Source of the DNA: Parvimonas micra
GTDB taxonomy: Bacteria; Bacillota; Clostridia; Tissierellales; Peptoniphilaceae
Assembly: GCF_900637905.1 (NCBI RefSeq)
Contig: NZ_LR134472.1
Coordinates: forward strand, 372,001 to 436,000
DNA: 64,000 nt
Reading direction: 5' to 3'
Shown here one piece after another: positions 31,837-40,845 of the stretch; the first letter of the stretch is position 1, and each line of letters starts with the position of its first letter. A model generated the notes under the pieces. That model had not been told where the DNA came from. It did not search any database and saw nothing but the letters and a program-made list of their open reading frames with translations. The position numbers were made by a program, and so were the translations under genes.

Positions 31837-32646
31837 CTAATATTTCATACAGTCATCAGGAGCATCTTCATCAAAATGATTTTTCCTGCCAAAGTCCGCA
31901 GTATCGCCAATATGAGCAAAAGTATTATCATCAAATTTTCTATATCCGCTATGACCGGTGCAGACTGCTTCAATGTTATATCTCTTAACTTTTTCTTTTA
32001 ATTTAATTAAGGATTTTTTATTCATTTCCGGAAATTGTGTGAAAAAGTCAAAGAATGGATAACCACCTTTTTTATTAATAGCTAAACAATCTCCACTTAT
32101 AAGAATTTTGCCATCAACAATATAACACATGTGTCCAATTGTATGTCCAGGAATATGAATAGCAATTATTTTTATCCCTTCAACATCAAAAACTTGTCCG
32201 TCTTGGATAAGCTTGTATCCGGGAGGTAAACTTACACCAATATTAAGCTTTAAAAATCCTAATTTCTTCATTCTATAAAGTTGTCCTGTTAAATATTGTT
32301 CGTCATTTTCGCCAATATACACTTGAGCATTTGGGAAAATATTCTTTCCATTCTTATCAATTCCACCGGCATGATCTACATCAACATGAGTTAAAAAAAC
32401 ATGTTTAATATTATCCGGATTTATATTAATTTTTTCAAACTCAAGATTGACATTCGGAAAATTCATATGTCCTGAATCAAAGGCAATAGTATTACCATCT
32501 TTAGTATAAAACCACATATTCACATCCGCTTCCCTAACACATGAAATTCCATTTGGAAAAATACCGGTATCAGATGGATTAAGTGCTTTTGTACCTTTCA
32601 AAAGATACCTTTTAAAATGCCTGTCAAAGAAATAAATTACTCCCAT
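31837..32646 (-). CDS. Metallo-beta-lactamase-fold hydrolase (lactonase-like)
   Basis: This protein of about 269 residues has the metal-binding core FLTHVDVDHAGGID (HxDxDH), HIPGHTIGHMCYIVDG, ILISGDCLA and CTGHSGYR, the five ligand blocks of the MBL fold. The arrangement recalls N-acyl-homoserine-lactonase/AttM-like members, but the substrate cannot be inferred. The start at 32646 is chosen because GGGAG lies 6 nt before it; a frame to 32694 would run into the terminator hairpin of the previous gene. No signal peptide, so cytoplasmic. Confidence 0.88.
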   Translation of the reverse strand: MGVIYFFDRHFKRYLLKGTKALNPSDTGIFPNGISCVREADVNMWFYTKDGNTIAFDSGHMNFPNVNLEFEKININPDNIKHVFLTHVDVDHAGGIDKNGKNIFPNAQVYIGENDEQYLTGQLYRMKKLGFLKLNIGVSLPPGYKLIQDGQVFDVEGIKIIAIHIPGHTIGHMCYIVDGKILISGDCLAINKKGGYPFFDFFTQFPEMNKKSLIKLKEKVKRYNIEAVCTGHSGYRKFDDNTFAHIGDTADFGRKNHFDEDAPDDCMKY

Positions 32647-32692
32647 TATCTTCTCCCTTACAATTAAGCCACTAAAAACATTATAAATATGC

Positions 32693-32739
32693 AAAAATCG
32701 ACCTCTAGAAATAGCTCAGTCGTATCCAAAGGTCGATTT
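32693..32739 (-). terminator. Terminator of the LPRTG surface gene
   Basis: AAATCGACCT and AGGTCGATTT form a 10-bp stem around a 25-nt loop, followed on the minus strand by TTTTTG, 31 bp after the surface gene's stop codon. Confidence 0.8.
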
Positions 32740-32769
32740 ATTTATGTTTTATTATGAAATTAACAGTTA

Positions 32770-34959
32770 TTAATTTTCATTTTTTCTTTTTTTTAATCCA
32801 ACAACTAAAGCTCCTGATATTCCAACTAGAACTGTATATAAAGCTATACTTGTTCCTGCACCTGTTCTTGGTAATTTATTATTTGGTTTCTTATTACCAG
32901 GTGTTGTTGGATTTGTTGGATTAACCGGTGGCTTTTTAGCTATATATTTTAATGTAAATGTGATGTCTTTACTTGTAGGATTAATTGCATCAGCTCCTTC
33001 CGGTAGTTGTTCTGCATACCAGTTTAGCTTAAAGTTAATCACATTTCCAGTTGCTGTTTCTCTAGCTTTTGCCTTAAGTTCTCCGGTCATTGTTCCTTTA
33101 ACTGTATAATTTGTATTTTCTAATGCTTTATTATTGAATCTAGCACCATTAACTACAACATTAAGCTTATCTTCCATTCCGTTTACGGCATCTTTTAATT
33201 CAGCAAATGATTTTACCTCTTTATTTACTGTCATCACTACCTTTATAGTTTTTCCGCTAACATTTGAACTAACTATCTTGTATTTTCCATTATCATTCAA
33301 TAATGACACTTGCGGATTTCCTTCGAAATCCATCTCTTCAGGCAATGTTAATGTAGCTGTAAAAGTTGAACTATAATCAGAAATTTTAATAGTTGAAGGG
33401 TCTGTGTTTGTCTTTTTGAATTGTTCTTCTATATCTTTCATTTGTTTTTTAACCGGTGATACATCTAAAGAACCGGTAAAAGCAACTTTTGTTCCCTTTT
33501 CAACTTCATAAACTTTATCATGTTCTGTATTATCTCCTACTAAGATATCTCCTAATAATTTTTGAGTTGCTTCGAATGTATTTTCAGCAGTTTCTACATA
33601 TTTAAGTGTTAATTTTATATCTTTAGTAGTAGGATCAGTTGAATCTTCTCCTCCGGCAAGTTGAACACCTTCCCAAATATAATCAAAATTGATTACATTT
33701 CCTGTAAGAATGTTTGTAGCCTTTGCTGTGAATTTACCGGAAACCATTCCGTTAATTGTATAATTTGTATTAGCTTTAGCCTTATCTGTATCAAATTTAA
33801 CACCTTTTACATTAACTTTTAAATCATTTTCTACTCCATATACAGCTTCTTTAACTTCTTTAAAAGTTTTAATGTTATCTGCAACAGTAAGAGTAACAGT
33901 AATTGTTTTGCCTGTTACTTTTTGTTCGGTAATCTTAAACTTACCATTTGCTCCGGCTAATTCAACTATATAACCATCTGCAAATTTCATTTCTTCCGGC
34001 AAAGTCATTTTAGCTGTAAAGCTTGTATTTACATTTTCTACTTTAATATCTGTTGCGACACCGGAAGAAGGATATTTATCTTCAAGTTCTTTCAATTGTT
34101 TCTTGATAGGAGAAACATTTAAAAGTCCGGTCATAGTCAATGAATCATTTTTATTAGCTTCGTACACCTTATCATGTTGTGTATTTCCATTAACCAATAA
34201 ATCTCCGTCTAAATTTCCTTTTTGTGAAATATCTTGTTCTGTAGATTTAACGAATACATCAGACTTTGAAAAATCAGGAGCTAATGGTTTTGTACTAACA
34301 TCTGTATTGTAAACCTTCTTAGTAAATGAGTACAAAGTACCACTAGCATGTGTTTCAAAATCACCTTTTGCAGTTACATTTTTAGATTCTAAAGCTTTGG
34401 CTTCATTAAGACTATTTGCTTTTACAGTATATGGAATACTGATATCTATAGTCTTATCTGAAGTTGCTCCACCATCATCCTTGTAGTGCTTATATATACC
34501 TGCCCAATTCTCATCGCGTAATGGAAATTTAAATGTAACAACTTGTCCACTTATAGTATGAGTAAATGCCGCCTTGTTAAACATACTAGTTGAATTGGCA
34601 GTTGAAATTTTAGTGCTGTCAATAGTTACACCTTCAGGAAATGTAACTTTGTATTCAACATATGCTATCTTATATTTCCCATCTTTTCCATGTGGATAAT
34701 AACCAGAATCTGCAGCTTGTTTCATTTCACTTTCAATTCCTGCCATCACTTTTCCCATTGGAATTTTTGCATCCCACTTTCCTTCATAAGTTCCGGCATT
34801 GCTACCTTTTACTCCTTTTACAACTCCGCTAGTTTTTGTATATTGTGCTACATTTAACGTACTTGCAGCATGAACAGAAGATGCTCCGGGTATCATTACA
34901 CCCAAAGCTATCACTAACGCTGTAAAAAAAGAAAGGAACTTTTTAATTTTGTTCTTCAT
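32770..34959 (-). CDS. LPRTG-anchored surface protein with two ~200-residue repeats
   Basis: This protein of about 729 residues has a signal peptide (KNKIKKFLSFFTALVIALG, cleaved near VHAAS). The N-terminal region is about 210 residues. Two homologous repeats follow: one starts at GDLLVNGNTQHDKVYEANK, the other at GDILVGDNTEHDKVYEVEK, each with NVSPIKKQ/DVSPVKKQ, TLPEEM and TGNVINF landmarks. The C-terminus is a proline/asparagine linker, LPRTG, a membrane helix and KKRKNEN. The ATG at 34959 is preferred over a GTG 30 bp upstream because GGAG precedes it and the signal peptide starts there. I do not recognise the repeat fold. It is probably a sortase A substrate on the cell wall; ligand unknown. 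Confidence 0.85.
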   Translation of the reverse strand: MKNKIKKFLSFFTALVIALGVMIPGASSVHAASTLNVAQYTKTSGVVKGVKGSNAGTYEGKWDAKIPMGKVMAGIESEMKQAADSGYYPHGKDGKYKIAYVEYKVTFPEGVTIDSTKISTANSTSMFNKAAFTHTISGQVVTFKFPLRDENWAGIYKHYKDDGGATSDKTIDISIPYTVKANSLNEAKALESKNVTAKGDFETHASGTLYSFTKKVYNTDVSTKPLAPDFSKSDVFVKSTEQDISQKGNLDGDLLVNGNTQHDKVYEANKNDSLTMTGLLNVSPIKKQLKELEDKYPSSGVATDIKVENVNTSFTAKMTLPEEMKFADGYIVELAGANGKFKITEQKVTGKTITVTLTVADNIKTFKEVKEAVYGVENDLKVNVKGVKFDTDKAKANTNYTINGMVSGKFTAKATNILTGNVINFDYIWEGVQLAGGEDSTDPTTKDIKLTLKYVETAENTFEATQKLLGDILVGDNTEHDKVYEVEKGTKVAFTGSLDVSPVKKQMKDIEEQFKKTNTDPSTIKISDYSSTFTATLTLPEEMDFEGNPQVSLLNDNGKYKIVSSNVSGKTIKVVMTVNKEVKSFAELKDAVNGMEDKLNVVVNGARFNNKALENTNYTVKGTMTGELKAKARETATGNVINFKLNWYAEQLPEGADAINPTSKDITFTLKYIAKKPPVNPTNPTTPGNKKPNNKLPRTGAGTSIALYTVLVGISGALVVGLKKRKNEN

Positions 34960-35229
34960 CTTTTCATCTCCTTTTTTATTTTCCTCCACATCAAAATGAC
35001 AAATTCATTTATCCGTATAAAAATAAATAAACAACTTTCATCTTTCGACATTTGTCAATACTTTTGATAACTTTTCAGTGTAATTATACCACAAAGTTAT
35101 CTAGAATACAACTATCTATAACCATTGTAATCACACAAAAATTCACAAATCAACATTTTTGACATTATATGATATATTCTGTATTATTTTAATCAAACAT
35201 TTTTAAAAAATCTAATAGTAGTATATATT

Positions 35230-36708
35230 TTACCTATATTTTTCATTATATTTAAGTAGTTTTCTTCTGCCTTTTTGTTTTAATATACTACCAATAATTA
35301 CAAAAGGAAATAATAAAATCATATAAAGGTAGTAATGACTATATTTTACGGTTGCTGTATATTTCGCTTCTCCTGATACGGCTTGCATTTTTTCATCTTT
35401 TATTATTTCTCTAATTCTATCTACTGTTATTCTGCTTTCATCTGATAATAATTCATTCAATACTTCTTTGTCAGTAATTTCAAAAACTGTATCGTTAATA
35501 AGTTGGCTATTTCCTAAATTGTCAAAATAATAGTATTTTCCATTTTTTGTCCAGACGGAGCCTATTACATTACTTTGTATGTCTTTTACTTTTTTCCAAC
35601 CTTCTTTTTTATCAAAGCTAACTATTTGAGAATTTCTTGAATACAATCGTCTAATATGTGGAACTCTAAATCTAACAATATACGTTTCATAAGAATTTAA
35701 AAAATACATATTTTCTTCATCACAAAATACATTTTCATCTAAAAATTCAATATTTCCTTTAAAATTATTTTCTCCAATTTTTACCTGCTTATTTTTTCTT
35801 TGATTATAAAAATATACTCCATCTTTTGAAGCAAAAAATAAATTATAAATATGAGAACTAGTATTTCCAATTACTCTATAAGGAGTGAAATTTTCGTCAA
35901 ATCTAAGATTACCTTTAAAAACTTCTCCACTCTTTTTATCATAAAGCAAATCGTCCCCCTGCTCAACTGAAACGACTTCTAATTCCCCACTATTTTTAAT
36001 TGGTAAAAGTTCATTTTTGTAATAAACATTATTTTTATCACAAAAATACTCTCCATGTTTAGAAACTTCCTTTATAGTATTTAGATCTGCGTTTTCAAGT
36101 GGCTTTCCCTTGTAATAGAGCACATCTCCGTCTGTTGCAAAATATATTAAATTATTAATTTTCGAAATTTTCTTTTCAGTATTTAATTTATGATATGGAT
36201 AAATATATGACTTAGGCTTTTTATCCTTAAAAAAAGCATGAACTATATGTCCAAAAATTTCTGAAACATAAGAAATCTCATCATTTCTCTCAGAAAGTGA
36301 AGAACAAAAATAAGTACTTTTACCATCAGTATAATATCCATTTCCAACATTAGTTATTTCCTTTGGATTAAGGTCTTCAATTTTTACATTTCCAAAATAA
36401 ACATGATTTTTATCAATTCCAACTACACGAGAATCATAAGTATTCTCTGAATTAATAACACTAAAAGAATCTACATCTGCATCCTCTACAATGTAATATC
36501 CACCACTTGGAATAAGTGCATAAATCTTGTTATCATATTTATAAAAAATGCTATTGCCAATTCTCTGTCCACTTCTTTCAATATTTACATAAGTATCATC
36601 TCTTACGAGAAGCTGACTAAATGTAAAAAAAGCAATTGCTAAAATAAATAAAATTAAACAAATACCTAAAATTTTTGAACGAATACTTTCATTCTCTTTC
36701 CAATCCAA
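35230..36708 (-). CDS. DKNYY-type repeat protein with membrane anchors at both ends
   Basis: This 492-residue protein has an N-terminal transmembrane helix (ILGICLILFILAIAFFTF), a large extracytoplasmic middle, and a second helix near the C-terminus (YLYMILLFPFVIIGSIL). The middle contains many short beta-rich repeats such as GIDKNHVYFGN, YCDKNNVYYKN, ASKDGVYFYN and YTDGKSTYF. These match the DKNYY family of low-GC bacteria and fusobacteria, whose function is unknown. It is a lone gene between surface-protein and methionine loci. Confidence 0.72.
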   Translation of the reverse strand: MDWKENESIRSKILGICLILFILAIAFFTFSQLLVRDDTYVNIERSGQRIGNSIFYKYDNKIYALIPSGGYYIVEDADVDSFSVINSENTYDSRVVGIDKNHVYFGNVKIEDLNPKEITNVGNGYYTDGKSTYFCSSLSERNDEISYVSEIFGHIVHAFFKDKKPKSYIYPYHKLNTEKKISKINNLIYFATDGDVLYYKGKPLENADLNTIKEVSKHGEYFCDKNNVYYKNELLPIKNSGELEVVSVEQGDDLLYDKKSGEVFKGNLRFDENFTPYRVIGNTSSHIYNLFFASKDGVYFYNQRKNKQVKIGENNFKGNIEFLDENVFCDEENMYFLNSYETYIVRFRVPHIRRLYSRNSQIVSFDKKEGWKKVKDIQSNVIGSVWTKNGKYYYFDNLGNSQLINDTVFEITDKEVLNELLSDESRITVDRIREIIKDEKMQAVSGEAKYTATVKYSHYYLYMILLFPFVIIGSILKQKGRRKLLKYNEKYR

Positions 36709-36852
36709 ATAATATCATCCCCCATAGTTAAACTTATCAAATATATTATATCACAACTTGTCATTCTTTTCTCTTTAGTATTACTAAAAAAAGTTGCTAT
36801 ACTTGAATATCCAATCAACTATAAACAACTCTTTTAAAGTATTTAATTTAAT

Positions 36853-38133
36853 TTATTTTTCTAAAGCTTGGTCAATGTCGTCTATTAAATCACGAATATC
36901 TTCTATACCTACTGAAAGTCTAATTAAGTCCGGAGATACTCCCGCTGCTATTAACTCTTCATCATTCATTTGTCTGTGAGTTGTTGATGCAGGATGTAGA
37001 ACACAAGTTCTTGTATCTGCTACGTGAGTAACAATTGCAGCAAGTCTTAATGAGTCCATGAATTTAACTGCAGCTTCTCTACCACCTTTGATTCCAAATG
37101 ATATTACTCCACAGGATCCATTAGGTAAATATTTTTGTGCCAATTCGTGTTGGCTATCATTTTCTAAACCTGAGAAAGAAATCCAAGACACTTTAGGATG
37201 TTTTTCTAAATGTTTAGCAAGAGCTAATGCATTTTCAAAATGTCTTTCCATTCTTAAGTGTAAAGTTTCTAAACCAACCCCAAGATAGAATGAGTTTTGT
37301 GGTGAAGGTATAGAACCTAAATCTCTCATTAAGTTAGTTGTCATTTTTGTAATATATGCACCCTTTCCAAAGCTTTCAGTATATACTGTTCCGTGATATG
37401 TTTCATCAGGAGTTGTTAGACCTGGATATTTTTCGCTATACTTTGTCCAATCAAAATTACCTGAATCTACAACTGCTCCACCAACTGCATTTGCAGATCC
37501 ATTCATATATTTTGTAGTTGAGTGAGTGACAATATCTGCTCCCCATTCAAAAGGTCTACAGAAAATTGGTGTAGGGAATGTGTTATCAACTATTAGTGGC
37601 ACTCCATTTTTATGAGCAACTTTTGCAAATTTTTCTATATCTAAAATATTAAGTGATGGATTTGATATAGTTTCGCCAAAAATTAATTTTGTATTTGGTT
37701 TAAACTTTGATTCTAACTCTTCAACTGAAATATCAGGGTCAACAAAAGTTGATTCAATTCCTAAATTTTTCATTGTATTTGCTATAAGGTTATAAGTTCC
37801 ACCATAGATAGCAGAAGTTGAAATTATATGATCCCCTGCACTAGCTATATTTAATATTGCATAGAGATTTGCTGCTTGTCCTGATGATGTCAAAATTGCT
37901 GCAACTCCACCTTCTAGTTGGCAAATCTTATTTGCTACTGCATCATTTGTAGGGTTTGCAAGTCTTGTATAAAAGTATCCTGAATCTTTTAGATCAAATA
38001 AATCTCCCATTTTTTCTGATGATTCGTATTTGAAAGTTGTTGATTGTACTATTGGAACCACTCTTGATTCTCCGTTTTTTGGTTCATAACCACCTTGTAC
38101 GCAAATTGTGCTTGTATTATATTTTTTTGTCAT
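36853..38133 (-). CDS. metY: O-acetylhomoserine sulfhydrylase (MetY)
   Basis: This 426-residue Cys/Met-metabolism PLP enzyme has FYTRLANPTNDAVANKI, LTSSGQAANLYAIL, a lysine in VTHSTTKYMNG that binds PLP, and SPQNSFYLGVGLETLHLRMERH. The length and internal insertion (about residues 225-260) are those of MetY rather than cystathionine lyases. It makes homocysteine from O-acetylhomoserine and sulfide. It starts 24 bp after brnQ in a T-box-controlled operon with a Met specifier, consistent with methionine biosynthesis. Methionine gamma-lyase is a less likely alternative. Confidence 0.92.
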   Translation of the reverse strand: MTKKYNTSTICVQGGYEPKNGESRVVPIVQSTTFKYESSEKMGDLFDLKDSGYFYTRLANPTNDAVANKICQLEGGVAAILTSSGQAANLYAILNIASAGDHIISTSAIYGGTYNLIANTMKNLGIESTFVDPDISVEELESKFKPNTKLIFGETISNPSLNILDIEKFAKVAHKNGVPLIVDNTFPTPIFCRPFEWGADIVTHSTTKYMNGSANAVGGAVVDSGNFDWTKYSEKYPGLTTPDETYHGTVYTESFGKGAYITKMTTNLMRDLGSIPSPQNSFYLGVGLETLHLRMERHFENALALAKHLEKHPKVSWISFSGLENDSQHELAQKYLPNGSCGVISFGIKGGREAAVKFMDSLRLAAIVTHVADTRTCVLHPASTTHRQMNDEELIAAGVSPDLIRLSVGIEDIRDLIDDIDQALEK

Positions 38134-38157
38134 TTTTATTTCTCCTTTAAAATTTTT

Positions 38158-39444
38158 TTATTCAAATTGAGTTATAGGTTCACTGCCACTTACAGCTCCT
38201 ACAATAAGTCCAAGTGTTGCAGGTAATACCCAGGTAAATCCAAGACTACTTAGTGGAAGTATATCAATAAATGCCTTGATACTAGGTACATTGGCTACAG
38301 ATAAAATTGCTTCTAATACACTTACTGCCAATGTAAAAATTAATGCATATCTAAAACTTTGCTTATTAGGTATAAATTTACGAAAAATACCCAAAGTCAT
38401 TAATACTATTAAACTAGGGTAAACTCCCTTGTAAATTGGTGTTGCATAGTAAACTATGTTTTCAACTCCAAGTACTGCAATTGTAGCACCAACAACTGAT
38501 GAAACTACAGCAGCTATCTTGTGTGGTATCTTTCCATTCGAAAAATCATGGAAAAAGTTTGCTATTGATGTAATTTGACCGATGGCAGTTGTTACACAAG
38601 CCAAAACTACAGCTATTGAAAGGAATAACATTCCATTCTTTCCTAAAACTCTTTCAGCAATTGCCAATAATAGCTGGCTTCTATCTATATCTTTTGAATA
38701 ATAGCTACTTACTGAAGCTCCTAAATATATAAGTCCTACATAAATTACTGCTAAAAGAATTAAAGCTATTACTCCACAATAAGCAGTTAATTTATTTCTT
38801 TCTCTGCCTGTACGATATCCTCTATAAACAATATCTCCTATAAAAACAGTACCTATAAGGTAACTTACTATTAAATCTCCAGTTTGGTAACCTTCTAAAA
38901 ATGAATGAGTAAAAACTCCACTTTGTTGTGGAAATGTTGGAACTCCTATTGGAGTAAAAATTCCCTTTATAATAATTCCAAGTAATACTACTACCAAAAC
39001 TGGTGTTAAAAATTTACCAACACTATTAATCATTCTATTTATATCCAATGAAAAATATAGTGCAATAGCAAAATATCCAATGATAAATAATACAATAGAT
39101 ACACTTGAAAAAAGTGATTTAAATCCTAATTCATAAGCAACCGCTCCTGTACGAGGCACAGAAATACATCCTGCAAAAACCATTATAAATAATAATAAAA
39201 ACTTTGCAAAATTTTTGTGTATATCTTCAGTCATAGCTTCAAGAGAACCGCCATTTTTCGAAATTACATATAATCCAACTACTGGCATTAAAACTGCTGA
39301 AATGCAAAATCCTATTGCAGCCAAAGACCATTGACTTCCTGATAAAAATCCCAATAGAGGTGGAAATATAAGATTTCCTGCACCAAAGTAGGAACCAAAT
39401 AGTGCTAATCCTACTATAAAAATATCTTTCTTTTCTTTTTTCAT
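38158..39444 (-). CDS. brnQ: BrnQ-family amino-acid carrier, probably Met-regulated
   Basis: This 428-residue carrier with about 12 hydrophobic helices opens with IVGLALFGSYFGAGNLIFPP, the diagnostic start of the branched-chain LIVCS (BrnQ) family. Members import Leu, Ile and Val with cations. The operon is unusual: metY follows 24 bp downstream, and the T-box leader has ATG as specifier. This carrier may therefore import methionine or a related amino acid. The T-box terminator lies about 95 bp upstream of the ATG. The start is preceded by GGAG. Confidence 0.9.
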   Translation of the reverse strand: MKKEKKDIFIVGLALFGSYFGAGNLIFPPLLGFLSGSQWSLAAIGFCISAVLMPVVGLYVISKNGGSLEAMTEDIHKNFAKFLLLFIMVFAGCISVPRTGAVAYELGFKSLFSSVSIVLFIIGYFAIALYFSLDINRMINSVGKFLTPVLVVVLLGIIIKGIFTPIGVPTFPQQSGVFTHSFLEGYQTGDLIVSYLIGTVFIGDIVYRGYRTGRERNKLTAYCGVIALILLAVIYVGLIYLGASVSSYYSKDIDRSQLLLAIAERVLGKNGMLFLSIAVVLACVTTAIGQITSIANFFHDFSNGKIPHKIAAVVSSVVGATIAVLGVENIVYYATPIYKGVYPSLIVLMTLGIFRKFIPNKQSFRYALIFTLAVSVLEAILSVANVPSIKAFIDILPLSSLGFTWVLPATLGLIVGAVSGSEPITQFE

Positions 39445-39538
39445 AATCTTCTCCTTTGTATTTAAACATATTTATTAAAGAGAATGAGAAGTACAATAAA
39501 GATTTAAGGAACTAGTTGCGCACCTAGTTATGAGAATA

Positions 39539-39825
39539 AAAAAAGCTCCCATCCAACAAAGGACGAGAGCGAAAACTCACGTGTTACCACCTTAATTCAT
39601 CTTTTTATCACTAAAAAGACCTTATTGAGTACTATCATACTCGCAATGCTATAACGGGCACACCCGTCACAACCTAAATCTAAAAATAGATCTCGATGTG
39701 ATGACTCCAAGGCCATGTTCGAAAGCTTCTCTCTCATTTCTCTCACCAAACGAAATGTCTCTGTATTGATTGAATAACTTTCTACTCTTCTCTTCAACGT
39801 CTTGCTATAGATTATAAGGGACAAA
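39539..39825 (-). promoter_or_regulatory. T-box leader (methionine specifier) of brnQ-metY
   Basis: On the minus strand the T-box consensus AAGGTGGTAACACG lies at 39580-39593. It is followed by a terminator (GCTCTCGTCC/GGATGGGAGC and a T run, 39539-39570). A long structured stem I region with GGTGAGAG precedes it. Applying the spacing seen in the proS T-box (specifier, three bases, TTGGAG at 39705-39710) puts ATG at 39714-39716 as the specifier codon. ATG fits the downstream metY. An 80-codon open frame inside this leader is not a gene. Confidence 0.9.
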
Positions 39826-39895
39826 AAACATTTTGTCAATACCTAAATTGAAATTTTTTTAATATTTTTTTATAACTACAAATCAATAAAACAAA

Positions 39896-40612
39896 TTATT
39901 TTTTCTTTTTTAAATCACGCCTTATTTTTACTAATCTATCTGCAATCATATTACGAGATTCACCCATCCTAAAAGAAGCAATTCTGCTTAATGTTCTACC
40001 ATATAATCTGCTATGTCTTTCAAAAATTTTATCAACAGTCAAAGTCATTTTATCTTGGAACTCTTCTTCAAGTTCAGCAATATTTCTTTGGAAGTTAGTC
40101 AATCCTGAAACTGTAAGTGTAAAATCCGAAGAATGTATAGCCAGTAAAACAACAGCAAGAGCTATTGCAAAATTATTTGGAATTGTCACATAAATTTTTT
40201 CAAAAAGTGGAATAAAAAATTCCATTATAATAATTGCTCCAATCCCAAAACCAACAGAAGTAATCGCGCAAGTCCTTCCATTTATATTAAGTGGCATATC
40301 ACTATAATCCCACCATCTAGCATGAAACATTTTTTCAAGCACATAAGATGTTGGATATTCTAATACCATACTAGCAATAAATCCCATAATAAATATTTGC
40401 CACCAAGAAAGATGAGAAATTTTACCCATTGAAATAAGATCATAAAAAATCAATCCTAAAATCGAACCAAAACCATAAATCGGACATAATGGTCCATACA
40501 AAAATCCACGATTTTGCCATTTTCTTTGGTCGATTGTGCAGTATATACTTTCCCATATCCAGCCTAAAACACTAAAAGTAAAATATGCATTCAAATATCT
40601 AATTAATTCCAT
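39896..40612 (-). CDS. Putative ABC-transporter-permease-like (CmpB/DUF1113) membrane protein
   Basis: This protein of about 238 residues starts MELIRYLNAYFTFSVLGWIWES, followed by RGFLYGPLCPIYGFGSI and LEYPTSYVLEKMFHARWWDYSD. These are the conserved blocks of the ABC_trans_CmpB/DUF1113 family. Five or six hydrophobic helices and a basic C-terminal tail are visible. The family has no proven function and usually lacks an adjacent ATPase, as here. The ATG at 40612 has AAAGGAG 6 nt upstream and is preferred over one 36 bp further up. Confidence 0.82.
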   Translation of the reverse strand: MELIRYLNAYFTFSVLGWIWESIYCTIDQRKWQNRGFLYGPLCPIYGFGSILGLIFYDLISMGKISHLSWWQIFIMGFIASMVLEYPTSYVLEKMFHARWWDYSDMPLNINGRTCAITSVGFGIGAIIIMEFFIPLFEKIYVTIPNNFAIALAVVLLAIHSSDFTLTVSGLTNFQRNIAELEEEFQDKMTLTVDKIFERHSRLYGRTLSRIASFRMGESRNMIADRLVKIRRDLKKKK

Positions 40613-40765
40613 AATACTCCTTTTAAAGATATTAGTAATTTGTAACAATCAGTTTTATACTAAAATCCACTCAAATTTTTAAATATTATTTCATTTATTT
40701 ATAAATTAAAAATGTAAAAATCAAGATTACAACTATTTTAAGTTATTTTATATTTTTTATGTAAT

Positions 40766-40802
40766 AAAAAAAGCTAGGGAGTATTTTTTAAAATTTACTC
40801 CC
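40766..40802 (-). terminator. Terminator of the LPKTG surface gene
   Basis: On the minus strand GGGAGTA pairs with TACTCCC across an AT loop and runs into seven T. It shares stem, loop and flanks with the terminator at 25963-25996 behind another surface gene. Confidence 0.78.
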
Positions 40803-40845
40803 CAAACCTTAATTAATGAACTATATATTTAAGTCCTATCTAAAA

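Noticed and set aside
36770-36850. Possible terminator after metY
   Set aside because: Only a broken stem (GTTG/CAAC with long loop) before a T run is visible; too weak to list.
39597-39839. An 80-codon open frame on the minus strand upstream of brnQ
   Set aside because: It lies entirely within the T-box leader, whose conserved motif, specifier and terminator explain the sequence.
40639-40760. Possible structured leader before the CmpB-like gene
   Set aside because: AT-rich sequence without a stable hairpin or known riboswitch motif.
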